A stretch of DNA of 64,000 bases. Origin: Methylophilaceae bacterium 11 (GTDB lineage Bacteria > Pseudomonadota > Gammaproteobacteria > Burkholderiales > Methylophilaceae). The DNA is taken from assembly GCA_000525025.1 (NCBI GenBank), contig JCKJ01000001.1:1426001-1490000 (forward strand), given 5' to 3'. The notes below the pieces were generated by a model. It was not told the DNA's origin and did not search any database. It saw nothing but the letters and a program-made list of their open reading frames with translations. The position numbers and the translations under genes were made by a program. The first letter of the stretch is position 1; every line of letters begins with the position of its first letter. Of the stretch, positions 28,601-36,115 are shown piece after piece.

Positions 28601-30035
28601 GAATTTGCTTCCGCTTCTAAAAAAATTGCTAGACGACAATATTAATCGTTATCGTGCCTTACGCGAGGAAGCCGAAGCTGCCGGTTGGCGGAATGGCAGT
28701 GCGGTTGATGGTGCACGCTGGTCAATGATGCATGAATACTCAAGGCCATTTCTCGCGATTATTGCCCCAGAAACTACTAATCTCATGCGAGATTATCTTG
28801 TCGATCCATATTTCGGTGAATACGCTGCTGGCGTTCTTGCTTCGCAATGGGCGACTGCAAATGAACCCGTGCCAGTTAAACAATTTGGCGGTGGAGTGGA
28901 TTTCAGTCGCATTAAAGAGAAGCGTTTACTACTGGCTCAAGATCCTGATACCACTACGCTTGAAGCTGAAGCTATTTTTGAGGTGGTTGAATCACTGATT
29001 GGAGAGGACTCGACCGAGGACCAGAGGAAACAAGCAATAACATTAGGCGCTATAGCAATGCGCTTACCACACGGTCAGCATGATGAAACAATCAAAAAGC
29101 TGCTTGCAATGTCAAATTGGCGTGGACGATCAAAGTTGCTTCTGAATTTAATCCTCTCCGGAGCTGAGGTTGACAGCAAATATGTAGAAGATGGACTAGC
29201 GGAAACTCTTGAAGCTGCGAAAAAAGAAGCATGGATAATTACAGATAGTGACGGGTATCAAGTACGCGAATGGATACAGTTATTTCCTTTTACAACCCAA
29301 CATGAAGACTCATTACAAATACTAAAAATATTACCTGATAATTTACGACATCCCCATTTGTTGGAAGGTTTAGTAACAGGGCTTGGAGAGACGCCTTCAA
29401 AAGTTGGTGAGGATGTATTATTCAAGCTCGCGGAGCAAGATACACGATTTTATCAAAGCCATAATTGGCGTGTCACTGTATTAAAGCTTGGAACTGAATC
29501 AGCATCACGTCGACTTATTGACCTCACAGTTAACGGTACATTTAGTAATAAATCGTCCGATGACTGGTATTGGTCGCGTGAACTCAGTGAAGTAATTGCA
29601 AAATATCCTGAAGTTCGTAAATACGTGTACTCTAAATTGAAAGATGGTGCAACCACTCCTTCACTGACAATATTAGCTCGTGCAGTTACAGAAAACTGTG
29701 ATGTTGAAGGGTTACTGCTCTTAGTCGAAATTGAGAATAGTCAGAAACAATCATTTTTAAACATTCGTACAATCGAGAAAGTTACGACCGAGCAAGTTCC
29801 TGTCGAGAATTGGAACGGAGCTTATAATATTGTTCCAGCCCCAGTTAATGAGCTGCGCCAAAAGCTTCTCGCGATAACTACAGACGGAGGGCCTACGGAT
29901 TCCGCTGCCCATTGCTTAAATTTAATTGACGTTATACGGGACGAACATGGAATACCACTTTCAGAACCACGTCATCCGGATTTTCCATCTGGTAAATCTT
30001 GGCCTATAAGAATCACTGGCGGTAAATATGATTAG
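25680..30035 (+). CDS. HNH endonuclease-NACHT/STAND NTPase fusion, putative phage-defence protein
   Basis: A 1451-residue multidomain protein. Residues 1-120 form an HNH-type nuclease domain: WICSFPNCG, SHICAASPGGARYDETMTPEER, then IWMCRLHGKIID. A P-loop NTPase follows, with Walker A APPGMGKTT near 191-199 and Walker B VVLLLDGWNE near 258-267, in the manner of NACHT/STAND ATPases. The remaining roughly 900 residues are helical and repeat-like (HEAT/ARM-type sensor surface). This architecture fits bacterial NACHT/Avs-type immune proteins, in which target sensing activates an N-terminal effector, here DNA cleavage. An in-frame TTG at 25650 exists, but ATG 25680 starts the recognisable domain. 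It is monocistronic between umuC and convergent yedK. Confidence 0.78.
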   Translation: MTNRNRDNFTKPTRTKLAKQAGWICSFPNCGALTVGSTSDGEDTIDSGEASHICAASPGGARYDETMTPEERTSIKNGIWMCRLHGKIIDSKDPEYTVERLREWKRNAEHESYRRVIRNESVLGNTQTTNAQLLKNIKSAVEEDLKVFKRTSKWPFTSVPLTLEVEGFNEPITTNALANVVTSLDDLILVAPPGMGKTTTLFQIAEGVLENDYGMPMMVLLGDWATEGITILESILNRPAFKGISEDDIRTAATTPGVVLLLDGWNELDFESRKRARVQIAKLKAELPDLGIVVSTRKQELDVPFEGKRVDLLPLNEIQQMQIAKGMLGDVGMKFVDQAWRTAGLRELVTIPLYLTALLSLPENAPFPTTKEEVLRHFVAAHEMEASRAEVLRFIAHGFQQNHLESLAVYATKTQNTSIADRNARSLISETEAQLALNGQITNQSQPNDVLDGLVSNHVLMRAGDMPGYSFQHQQFQEWYASHLVERQIIACIENSSECEKLKQEIFNFPIWEEAILFAIERLARGDTNQIVACGKAILLAYEVDPMLAAEMIFRATEKVWGEISKAILEQVARWHVPGTVDRAFRFMLTTGRPEFFDAVWSLITDQNDQISMHALRNTKRFRPSILGKDAHIKIKALPPKIRSTLLCEIASNSGFEGLDLASEIAKDDPDPEVQASIVSVLAFRRADRHVSLILLNASEQTYDLVVRRDLVDEVNDEAVINGVAAARKRIAAKHTSSYDRLRAILHLNDLDNHNDEIRDIISNVEIKHRQNSEVHLIDEVRKSYPRAVADGLLERVIAGRSLFYGADDILASAGFSLEDNALLQIALAVPPCDEVRSKAAASVLGPQSTGQMIDAYLDISTKLRDENDNSNKAATDRFYLIKDRIIHTQGASLLAAIQARSNQANNNQLSLFAELLSRDISVQPERCRPFNTESHTAINVLVQDWGNRMLASGTAERRHLLNIATLICYSPNVNLLPLLKKLLDDNINRYRALREEAEAAGWRNGSAVDGARWSMMHEYSRPFLAIIAPETTNLMRDYLVDPYFGEYAAGVLASQWATANEPVPVKQFGGGVDFSRIKEKRLLLAQDPDTTTLEAEAIFEVVESLIGEDSTEDQRKQAITLGAIAMRLPHGQHDETIKKLLAMSNWRGRSKLLLNLILSGAEVDSKYVEDGLAETLEAAKKEAWIITDSDGYQVREWIQLFPFTTQHEDSLQILKILPDNLRHPHLLEGLVTGLGETPSKVGEDVLFKLAEQDTRFYQSHNWRVTVLKLGTESASRRLIDLTVNGTFSNKSSDDWYWSRELSEVIAKYPEVRKYVYSKLKDGATTPSLTILARAVTENCDVEGLLLLVEIENSQKQSFLNIRTIEKVTTEQVPVENWNGAYNIVPAPVNELRQKLLAITTDGGPTDSAAHCLNLIDVIRDEHGIPLSEPRHPDFPSGKSWPIRITGGKYD

Positions 30036-30098
30036 TTTTTCGAAATGATAATGAGCATTTGCACTTTGAAAAACTTTCTATCCAATTAATTACAGACT

Positions 30099-30755
30099 TT
30101 ATTTTATAACCTTACGAAGTACGGGAGCCATTTCACTAACAAGAAAACCTTTTGGCGCAAGATTCAACATCTGAGGTGCGACATTGTGGTCTGCATGCAG
30201 CCAAGAAAGAAAACTCTCATTTTTAAGAACAACAATTGATCGCTTTTCATCTTCCGGTTTATGGAAATGCTGCATCACTTCATGGCCATCTGCATTAATC
30301 GTTAACATTGAAAATGAAAAGATAACCTCTCCAGTCTCTTTATCAATGATACGTTCCCATATTGAAGCTGCTGCCGTAGGTTCATCATCGGTTCTTCTTA
30401 TACGCCAACGAACAGCCTTACCAGTTTCCCAATTAGGTTCATAAAAACTTTCCATCAAGATCAATCCAAATCGGCGCTCACGCCAAGCAGAACGATATGT
30501 GGGTTTTTCATGGACAGTTTCCAATCGAGCGTTATAGGTTTTTAATCCATACTTCTTCTTGTCAGTCGCCCAATGAGGTACAAGGCCAAATTGAGCTAGC
30601 TCACAACGAGGCTTTCCATCCTCAAGATAAATAAATGGGGCTGGATACGTCGGATAAGCTTCTTCACGCCACTGTTCACTAGGTAACTCGCAACCAAAAT
30701 GGTTTTTAACCCAATCGGCATGGTGATTCTTTATAGGTTGAAAATTACTACACAT
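30099..30755 (-). CDS. yedK: SOS response-associated peptidase, HMCES/YedK family
   Basis: A 218-residue SRAP-domain protein; the family forms a covalent thiazolidine link to abasic sites in single-stranded DNA. Key residues are visible: Cys2 exposed after Met removal (MCSNFQ), Asn in TYNARLET, Glu in LILMESFYEPNW and His in NADGHEVMQHFHKP. It starts on the base after the thermonuclease stop, so the two form a tight minus-strand pair. With umuDC close by it makes this block rich in DNA-damage functions. The C-terminal MLNLAPKGFLVSEMAPVLRK tail is not diagnostic. Confidence 0.92.
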   Translation of the reverse strand: MCSNFQPIKNHHADWVKNHFGCELPSEQWREEAYPTYPAPFIYLEDGKPRCELAQFGLVPHWATDKKKYGLKTYNARLETVHEKPTYRSAWRERRFGLILMESFYEPNWETGKAVRWRIRRTDDEPTAAASIWERIIDKETGEVIFSFSMLTINADGHEVMQHFHKPEDEKRSIVVLKNESFLSWLHADHNVAPQMLNLAPKGFLVSEMAPVLRKVIK

Positions 30756-31256
30756 TTAATTTAAACGTCGGCTTTTTCTAAAATCCCAAGGTGCAACAGG
30801 TTCTTTGTCTAACCATAACCCAACCCTACTTTTTTCTGCTGATTCTTGAGCATGTAAGTAATCTAATCTGTCTCCTAATATCAATTCGTTTTGATATTTT
30901 TTGTAATACCAAGCCATTCCACGATTCAACTGTTCTAAATTTGCATTTAGCCCATTAACTATAACTTTACCTACAGTACGTCCATATCGATCTTGTTTAT
31001 GCCAATCAACATTAACTTGTTTTTCAAATACAAGATCTGATAATGATTGCTTTGATACTTTACCAAATGCCTGTTTTTTTTCAGGCGCATCAATTCCAGC
31101 AAGCCGTATTTTGTATTGAGTATTTTTGCTATCTAATACTGTAATCGTATCGCCATCTGAAACACCTACAACACGTCCAGATATGATTTCTGCATAACTT
31201 TGATGAAAGAAGAAGGTAAATACAAAAATTAAAGATAATTTTAAATATTTATGCAT
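30756..31256 (-). CDS. secreted thermonuclease (SNase-like)
   Basis: A 166-residue staphylococcal-nuclease-fold protein with a signal peptide (MHKYLKLSLIFVFTFFFHQSYA). It has GDTITVLD, YKIRLAGIDAPEKKQAFG with the catalytic Arg and Glu, and DRYGRTVGKV with the second catalytic Arg, so it should be an active Ca2+-dependent nuclease in the periplasm or outside. ATG 31256 is chosen because the signal peptide starts there. Its stop directly abuts the yedK start. Such SNase genes are frequent on conjugative plasmids; the role in transfer is unclear. Confidence 0.87.
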   Translation of the reverse strand: MHKYLKLSLIFVFTFFFHQSYAEIISGRVVGVSDGDTITVLDSKNTQYKIRLAGIDAPEKKQAFGKVSKQSLSDLVFEKQVNVDWHKQDRYGRTVGKVIVNGLNANLEQLNRGMAWYYKKYQNELILGDRLDYLHAQESAEKSRVGLWLDKEPVAPWDFRKSRRLN

Positions 31257-31318
31257 ATAAATTTTATTGTGACTCTCTTTTATTGACAAATAAGCTATTT
31301 TCTCTAAAACTTACCTTT

Positions 31319-31630
31319 ATGAGTTCTTTTGAATTTACATCTAAACAAGCAGCTCGGTTATCTCAAATGAATATTGAGGATAAACGTATAAGCGCGCACT
31401 CTGTAGTAGTAATGATGCTAAGAGATAAATACGCGCGTAAAGATGCAATTAACTCAGCCAGACAGCAAATAGCTAAATGGAAAATTAATCAATTATGTAG
31501 CCCTGATTATATTCAAGAATGGGAAATTCTTTTAAGGTCTCCACTTAAAGCAGCAAATATACTTGAAAGTATGGATCCAATTTCCATTCGCCTTCGTCAA
31601 AACTCACCCTTTTCTGCCTTCTTACGTTAA
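31319..31630 (+). CDS. hypothetical protein
   Basis: A 103-residue soluble protein (start ATG at 31319, MSSFEFTSKQAARLSQ). It has no recognised domain and no membrane segment, and is rich in helix-forming residues (RKDAINSARQQIAKWKINQL). It is divergent from the thermonuclease and 39 nt before another tiny gene in the same direction. An upstream TTG at 31283 is a less likely start. It may be a small accessory factor of the element's mobility region, but I do not recognise it. Confidence 0.55.
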   Translation: MSSFEFTSKQAARLSQMNIEDKRISAHSVVVMMLRDKYARKDAINSARQQIAKWKINQLCSPDYIQEWEILLRSPLKAANILESMDPISIRLRQNSPFSAFLR

Positions 31631-31669
31631 TTAGATCCAATACAACTTCATTTAGGTTATTATTAACTT

Positions 31670-31849
31670 ATGGAAATTAAAGACACAAAATCTGTGAAAG
31701 ATGAACAACTAGAAGCAGCTAAACGCGAGCATCAAGAACGTTCGCGTGCATTAGTTCGTAGTGGTGCTCGTACACAAGAATCTATGTTTTTCATTTCTTC
31801 AGATATTGCAAAATCAATCAAAATTCGCCATAGAACTGTTGAATTTTAA
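31670..31849 (+). CDS. small hypothetical protein (59 aa)
   Basis: An ATG-to-TAA frame encoding 59 residues, highly charged at the N-terminus (MEIKDTKSVKDEQLEAAKRE) and ending SMFFISSDIAKSIKIRHRTVEF. It follows the 103-residue gene and precedes the convergent relaxase gene by 48 nt. The pattern (charged helix followed by a short amphipathic segment) is compatible with a small DNA-binding or antitoxin-like protein, but nothing is diagnostic. Confidence 0.45.
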   Translation: MEIKDTKSVKDEQLEAAKREHQERSRALVRSGARTQESMFFISSDIAKSIKIRHRTVEF

Positions 31850-31897
31850 GTTAATGGCTATCAAACCTATAACGATTGTACGTCACTAAAGTTAATG

Positions 31898-33991
31898 TTA
31901 TCGAGCAAGTTTAGATTTATCAGATAACAACTCAACACTTCCATTCTTACCAACAAAAACATTGTTACCAACCTGAAGTTGAACGCCTAGGCTGCTTGGC
32001 TGTACTGCAAAATTACCACGTCCTTTGTTTTGGATCCAGCGACCGTCAGATAAGACGTGCAAGACTTTGCCTTCACCCTCCTGAGAGTAAGTTTGCACCA
32101 TTTCTGGATTGGCACCCTTCCATTCTTGTAGTGGATCTATGGCAGGCTCAAAGGCTTTTATTGGAGATTCAGCAACAGGCGTAATCTCGTGTCGGCTTTG
32201 GCTAATTTCTTCACCTTTTTGGCCGTGTCTTAATGATTGTTGTTTCCTGTGGTTGAATGCAATTTTCTGTTTATCCAGTAAAAGTTTTTCGCGGTAAGCA
32301 TCTAAGGTCGGGTCTGCAAAATTGATCGCAAGCCCTTTATTTACAGCGGTTTCAACAGCTAAGCGTTGGAATTCTTGAGTACCATATAACGTGAGCGTTC
32401 TGCCGAATCTAGCAGAGGCAAACTGCAATGCTGTTGAAATTGCTTCAGGGCTGTTTGCTGCCATATTATTAAGCTGTACCTGCTTAGATATAGCACTATC
32501 AGTCAGTAACCTCCCACGCCCAAGGTCATATATAACCGTTCCATTCCGCTCGATACGGTGGGTAAAATTGAGGCGTGTGCGCTGTGCCAATTTGTTCTCG
32601 TAGCCCGTTGCAGCCGCCACAATTTGAAGATAATCAGCCTCCTGCTGGCGAGTAACTTTAGTGGCATGCTGTGCGGCATACTTTTGAGCAAGTGTAAGTG
32701 CTAATTCGTCACCATTAGAAGCTTCTTTGACTAAGTAATCGCGAAATGTGTTGCCTGGGCCTTGTTCTGCTAGCTGCTTATGCAAGACTTGGCGATTGTG
32801 TGCGAATTGATCCTCAAGAATGGCCAATGCGATGGCATGTTCCATCTTAGTGACTGATACTGCCACAAATCGATCTTGTCCTTTTGTGCCTGCACGGATT
32901 TTTTCCAGATTAGCTTTGTGTTGTACCTGAAGATTTTTGCGGATCTGTCTATGTAACTCGCGTTGCTCGTTAATTAGAGCCGTTTTGATAGGTTTGAAAG
33001 TATCTTTTGCTACACTCCATTGATCGTAATGACTTGCAGCTTTAGCCAGCGTAGGAGCAGGCTTATATTCAGTATCTGGCTGCGCCTGTTGTCCTGGTTC
33101 TGCATTTTGGAAGGCACCAAATTTAAACGTCAGATTTTTCAAGCCGATTTTAGATAATTGTATGCCACCCTTCTCTCCGACCGGAATGATTACATAGCCA
33201 GCGCCCTTAGGTTTTACTTCACACCCATAAGCAGCAGCCGCTGCATGTAAGTCTTGCCAACTCTTAGCATGCTTTAACCGATCACCGATTCTGATTTCAT
33301 TTACCCATGTTTGGAATGATTTTTCACCGGAGTAAATTTCTGTAGTCCTAGTACGATCACTAACGCTTAAAAAATTTGAGTCTCGCTTTGCCCTGCGTTC
33401 TTCTCGTGGAATTTCTGCAATTTGTCCCAGCTCATCAGCTATATGTAAATGATTATCACGCGGCAAGTTATGACGAATTTCAACTTCACAGCAAACTTTG
33501 TCACGATTGATTTGATCGTGCCATAGAGCATTACCCCTGTGTAAGCTTCCTTTCTCGATTCGGCTTACAAAAATATGTAAATGCCAATAACCATTATCGT
33601 TATGCAAAAATGTAGCAAAGTGGTTTTCATCTAGCGCCATTACCGAAAGCATCGAATCTTCTGTATCACGCAAAACAGCTTCACTAGGTTTAACTTGGTT
33701 GTATGAAACTACAAAATGAGCCAGTTTCTTGTCTACTCCAACCCGCGTATTCAGATCGCAATTAGATTGCATTTCAAATGCGGCCATATTGATGAGATCG
33801 GACATTTCTGTGATGTTAAGCCCCTCATATACACCATCATCAACCAGACCGAAGTTACCTAACCTAGTACGGTGTGACTTATCCAATATCAGACCTGTCT
33901 CACGGTCTGGCGTTAACCCTTCACCGTAGCGTAACGCAGTGGTAGCCGAAGACTTTCCATCTTTACGACCAGCAATGCGTTTGGAAATCAT
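31898..33991 (-). CDS. traI: conjugative relaxase, MOBP (TraI of RP4) type with LPD7 domain
   Basis: A 697-residue DNA-nicking transesterase. Tyr22 (TALRYGEG) sits at the position of the catalytic Tyr22 of RP4 TraI. Motif III is intact as HNDNGYWHLHIFVSRIE, the metal-binding HxDx4HxH form. The C-terminal half contains a large-polyvalent-protein-associated domain of LPD7 type (AISTALQFASARFGRTLTLYGTQEFQRLAVETA). Its start overlaps the mobC/traJ stop by 4 nt (ATGA). With the oriT just upstream it should nick the plus strand and pilot the single strand into a helper secretion channel. Confidence 0.93.
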   Translation of the reverse strand: MISKRIAGRKDGKSSATTALRYGEGLTPDRETGLILDKSHRTRLGNFGLVDDGVYEGLNITEMSDLINMAAFEMQSNCDLNTRVGVDKKLAHFVVSYNQVKPSEAVLRDTEDSMLSVMALDENHFATFLHNDNGYWHLHIFVSRIEKGSLHRGNALWHDQINRDKVCCEVEIRHNLPRDNHLHIADELGQIAEIPREERRAKRDSNFLSVSDRTRTTEIYSGEKSFQTWVNEIRIGDRLKHAKSWQDLHAAAAAYGCEVKPKGAGYVIIPVGEKGGIQLSKIGLKNLTFKFGAFQNAEPGQQAQPDTEYKPAPTLAKAASHYDQWSVAKDTFKPIKTALINEQRELHRQIRKNLQVQHKANLEKIRAGTKGQDRFVAVSVTKMEHAIALAILEDQFAHNRQVLHKQLAEQGPGNTFRDYLVKEASNGDELALTLAQKYAAQHATKVTRQQEADYLQIVAAATGYENKLAQRTRLNFTHRIERNGTVIYDLGRGRLLTDSAISKQVQLNNMAANSPEAISTALQFASARFGRTLTLYGTQEFQRLAVETAVNKGLAINFADPTLDAYREKLLLDKQKIAFNHRKQQSLRHGQKGEEISQSRHEITPVAESPIKAFEPAIDPLQEWKGANPEMVQTYSQEGEGKVLHVLSDGRWIQNKGRGNFAVQPSSLGVQLQVGNNVFVGKNGSVELLSDKSKLAR

Positions 33992-34356
33992 GGTTTTTCC
34001 ATCAGTTTTTTAGCTGCTTCGAAAACTTCTTTTTGCGCTGCTTCAATTTGGCGAAGGAGTAAAACAACATCAGAGTGCGTTTGTGACTGTGGCGAAGATT
34101 GCACAAAAGAACCTGATAACCACCCTTTTAACAAGCCACCTAGTCTCCCTAAATCGGCGCGTGTTGCTGCAAGTTCGTTAGTGGCATTCTGATCAGTTTT
34201 AGATTTAACTACGACACCGAAAAGTGTCTGCCGACAAAGTTCACCCATGGACATACCGAAGGCCGCAGCACGAGCTTTTAGCTTAACCTTTTCTTCAGGC
34301 GTGGCTCGCACTTGGATCATTTCAGTTTTCTTTCGCGATTCCGAGCGTACAGCCAT
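33988..34356 (-). CDS. mobC: relaxosome accessory protein, MobC/TraJ type
   Basis: A 122-residue protein. An N-terminal ribbon-helix-helix (SRKKTEMIQVRATPEEKVKLKARAAAFGMSMGELCRQTLFG) is followed by a MobC-like helical segment (ELAATRADLGRLGGLLKGWLSG). It should bind the oriT inverted repeat and recruit the relaxase, as TraJ does in RP4. ATG 34356 is preferred because AGGGG lies just upstream; longer in-frame starts (34377, 34425) add non-conserved sequence. It is cotranscribed and coupled with traI. Confidence 0.88.
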   Translation of the reverse strand: MAVRSESRKKTEMIQVRATPEEKVKLKARAAAFGMSMGELCRQTLFGVVVKSKTDQNATNELAATRADLGRLGGLLKGWLSGSFVQSSPQSQTHSDVVLLLRQIEAAQKEVFEAAKKLMEKP

Positions 34357-34463
34357 TTCAAATCCCCTATTTTTCATAATCAATTTTGGCCGAAGGCAAA
34401 AAAGCTCGCAGCAGGCGCAGGGCAAAACATCACGAATAAGGCGAAGCCGTTGAGTGTGTTTTA

Positions 34464-34495
34464 AGGACGGTATTACCGTCCTCCGTCCTGCCCTT
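34464..34495 (+). other. oriT: origin of transfer (oriT) with RP4-like nic site
   Basis: A 19-nt perfect inverted repeat AGGACGGTATTACCGTCCT at 34464-34482 is followed 8 nt later by the sequence CGTCCTGCCC. This closely resembles the RP4 nic region (ATCCTG/CCC). The predicted nick is between G34490 and C34491 on the plus strand. Its place between mobC/traI on one side and traK-traL-traM on the other is the RP4 arrangement. Confidence 0.77.
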
Positions 34496-34663
34496 AAGCC
34501 TTATCAGCATTTATGAAATGACTATACATCACTAAAACGCACATTGTAAATGTCGTATGTAATTGAAAATAAAGAACTAATTACATATAAAGTACGTAAT
34601 AGCAATGATAAGCAATTGATAATCGCGAGACGGTATTTACAACTCACATAATGGAAATTTGAT

Positions 34664-34683
34664 TTTGTTACAATTTGTTACAA
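34664..34683 (+). repeat. tandem TTTGTTACAA repeat upstream of traK
   Basis: Two head-to-tail copies of TTTGTTACAA lie about 270 nt before traK. Each holds the small palindrome TTGTTACAA, which is also the centre of the 25-nt palindrome at umuD, so a shared regulator is possible. Confidence 0.45.
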
Positions 34684-34776
34684 AAAATATTTACGTTATA
34701 AATGTCATTCAAAAATGATGCACAAAACATTACAAAATGTACAGAACCCGCATAAACATTAACTTCATGAAAAATC

Positions 34777-34833
34777 ATAAAGTGTTAATTATGTGTTAAT
34801 TAACGGTAAATTAACACATAATTAACACTTTAT
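34777..34833. promoter_or_regulatory. 57-nt inverted repeat in the traK leader
   Basis: Two perfectly complementary 25-nt arms with a 7-nt centre lie in the otherwise non-coding stretch 34496-34949. Each arm holds two copies of the octamer TGTTAATT, giving four sites (two direct, two inverted). This layout suggests cooperative binding of a regulator controlling traK-L-M, or a partition or origin-like site. It is very AT-rich and lacks a terminator-type T-run. Nothing else coding is seen in this stretch. Confidence 0.65.
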
Positions 34834-34949
34834 AATCAATGACTTACGTAACTTTCGTGTTTGACAAATCATTATAAAAGCTGCAATCTAGTCACACAAA
34901 AGCACTCTGATGAATCAATAAGTGCAAAAAATTACTTGGAATTAAAAAT

Positions 34950-35366
34950 ATGAATGAGCTTGATAGCGACGAACTAGCAAGACTTGTTAGCGATGCTAGA
35001 AAAAGTCGTGGAGGTAAACCAGCAAAGTATCCGCAATTGGAAATTTACGGTGTGAGCATCGTTAAATTACTGGAATGCGATGTGCAATTACCATTTATTT
35101 TGAAGTGGCTCATCGAGGAAAAGAATGAAGACCTGGTCTTAAACACCTTGCGAAAATACGTGGTGCGCAAGATTGGTCGTGATGCATATGAAGATTATTT
35201 GAAGCGTAATGGTTGGATGAAAAACAAAAGAACAACGAAAGCTACATCAGAAAAAACTGCATTAACTACGGAAACAATAGCACTAGAAAAATCAACACCC
35301 CTCGGGCTAGGTTTTGATTTGGATTTTGAAAAACCAGCCACTTTTAAACGTACTGAAAGAAAATAA
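34950..35366 (+). CDS. traK: TraK-like oriT-region protein
   Basis: A 138-residue protein with an N-terminal helical DNA-binding-like region (YPQLEIYGVSIVKLLECDVQLPFILKWLIEEKNEDLVLNTLRKYVVRKIG) and a basic, disordered tail. The pattern of an N-terminal helix-turn-helix followed by TLRKYVVR resembles IncP TraK, which wraps oriT DNA. The position supports this: it is the first gene on the leading side of oriT and sits directly before a clear traL. Sequence similarity alone is weak. Confidence 0.62.
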   Translation: MNELDSDELARLVSDARKSRGGKPAKYPQLEIYGVSIVKLLECDVQLPFILKWLIEEKNEDLVLNTLRKYVVRKIGRDAYEDYLKRNGWMKNKRTTKATSEKTALTTETIALEKSTPLGLGFDLDFEKPATFKRTERK

Positions 35367-35386
35367 ATATGACAAAAGGAAATACG

Positions 35387-36115
35387 ATGGAAAACAGTGT
35401 GCATTTCATGCTTCAGTCAAAAGGCGGTTGCGGTAAAACATTTAGCGCATCATTGCTCGCTCAATACTTCATGAAAATAGGCACAAATTTCAAGGGGTTC
35501 GACACAGACCAAGAAAACAGGGACTTTCATGCTTATAAGGGCTTGCCAATTCGATACGTTGATGTGATGCAAGGTAAAACGAGCATAGACCAAAAGAAAT
35601 TTGATGGGTTCATGGAGTCGTTACTGACTGAAGATGGAGTGTTTGTTGTTGATAATGGGGCGAATTCATTCACGCCACTTCTTGGCTACTTGGTTGAAAA
35701 CAACGGAATCGAACTACTGCGAGAATCTGGCAAAACTGTTTTTCTACATGGAATTATCGGTGGCGGTGACAACTACGAAAGCACAATAGCTGGGTTTAAT
35801 GACCTTGCATTTAATTCAGATGCTCCATTGGTGCTTTGGCTGAACGAGCATTTTGGTGAACTGGTAGATAGTGGGGGTACGCCATTTATGAAAACTGACG
35901 ACTTCATGACTCATGCAAAAAAATTACGTGGTGTGGTCATGCTTCATAAGCTCAACCCGCAAACATATGGTGAAGACATCAAGAAGATGACTAAAGCGCG
36001 TATGACAATTGAAGAAGTGATCTCATCTAGTGAGTTTGTATTGATGGAAAAACAACGCATGCGCACCTTTGCTAAAGATATTTTTGAGCAACTTGCAAAA
36101 GTTAAATTCCAATGA
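35387..36115 (+). CDS. traL: conjugal transfer protein TraL (ParA-like P-loop ATPase)
   Basis: About 242 residues, the same length as RP4 TraL. It has a deviant Walker A (LQSKGGCGKTFSASLLAQYF), GFDTDQENRDFHAYKG, VDNGANSFTPLLGYLVEN, and LWLNEHFGEL with a later YGEDIKKM. These run in parallel with IncP TraL, so it is not a general partition ParA. ATG 35387 has AAAGG at good spacing; ATG 35369 is in frame but poorly placed. traM overlaps its stop by 4 nt (ATGA). Its function in transfer is not established. Confidence 0.88.
   Translation: MENSVHFMLQSKGGCGKTFSASLLAQYFMKIGTNFKGFDTDQENRDFHAYKGLPIRYVDVMQGKTSIDQKKFDGFMESLLTEDGVFVVDNGANSFTPLLGYLVENNGIELLRESGKTVFLHGIIGGGDNYESTIAGFNDLAFNSDAPLVLWLNEHFGELVDSGGTPFMKTDDFMTHAKKLRGVVMLHKLNPQTYGEDIKKMTKARMTIEEVISSSEFVLMEKQRMRTFAKDIFEQLAKVKFQ

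Noticed and set aside
30033-30075. Terminator between the HNH-NACHT gene and yedK
   Set aside because: The AGTTTTTC/GAAAAACT arms pair, but the loop is long and the stem is AT-rich without a T-run, so it is too weak to list.
35387-36115. ParA partition ATPase
   Set aside because: The motifs and length follow IncP TraL, it lies between TraK- and TraM-like genes next to oriT, and no parB is present.
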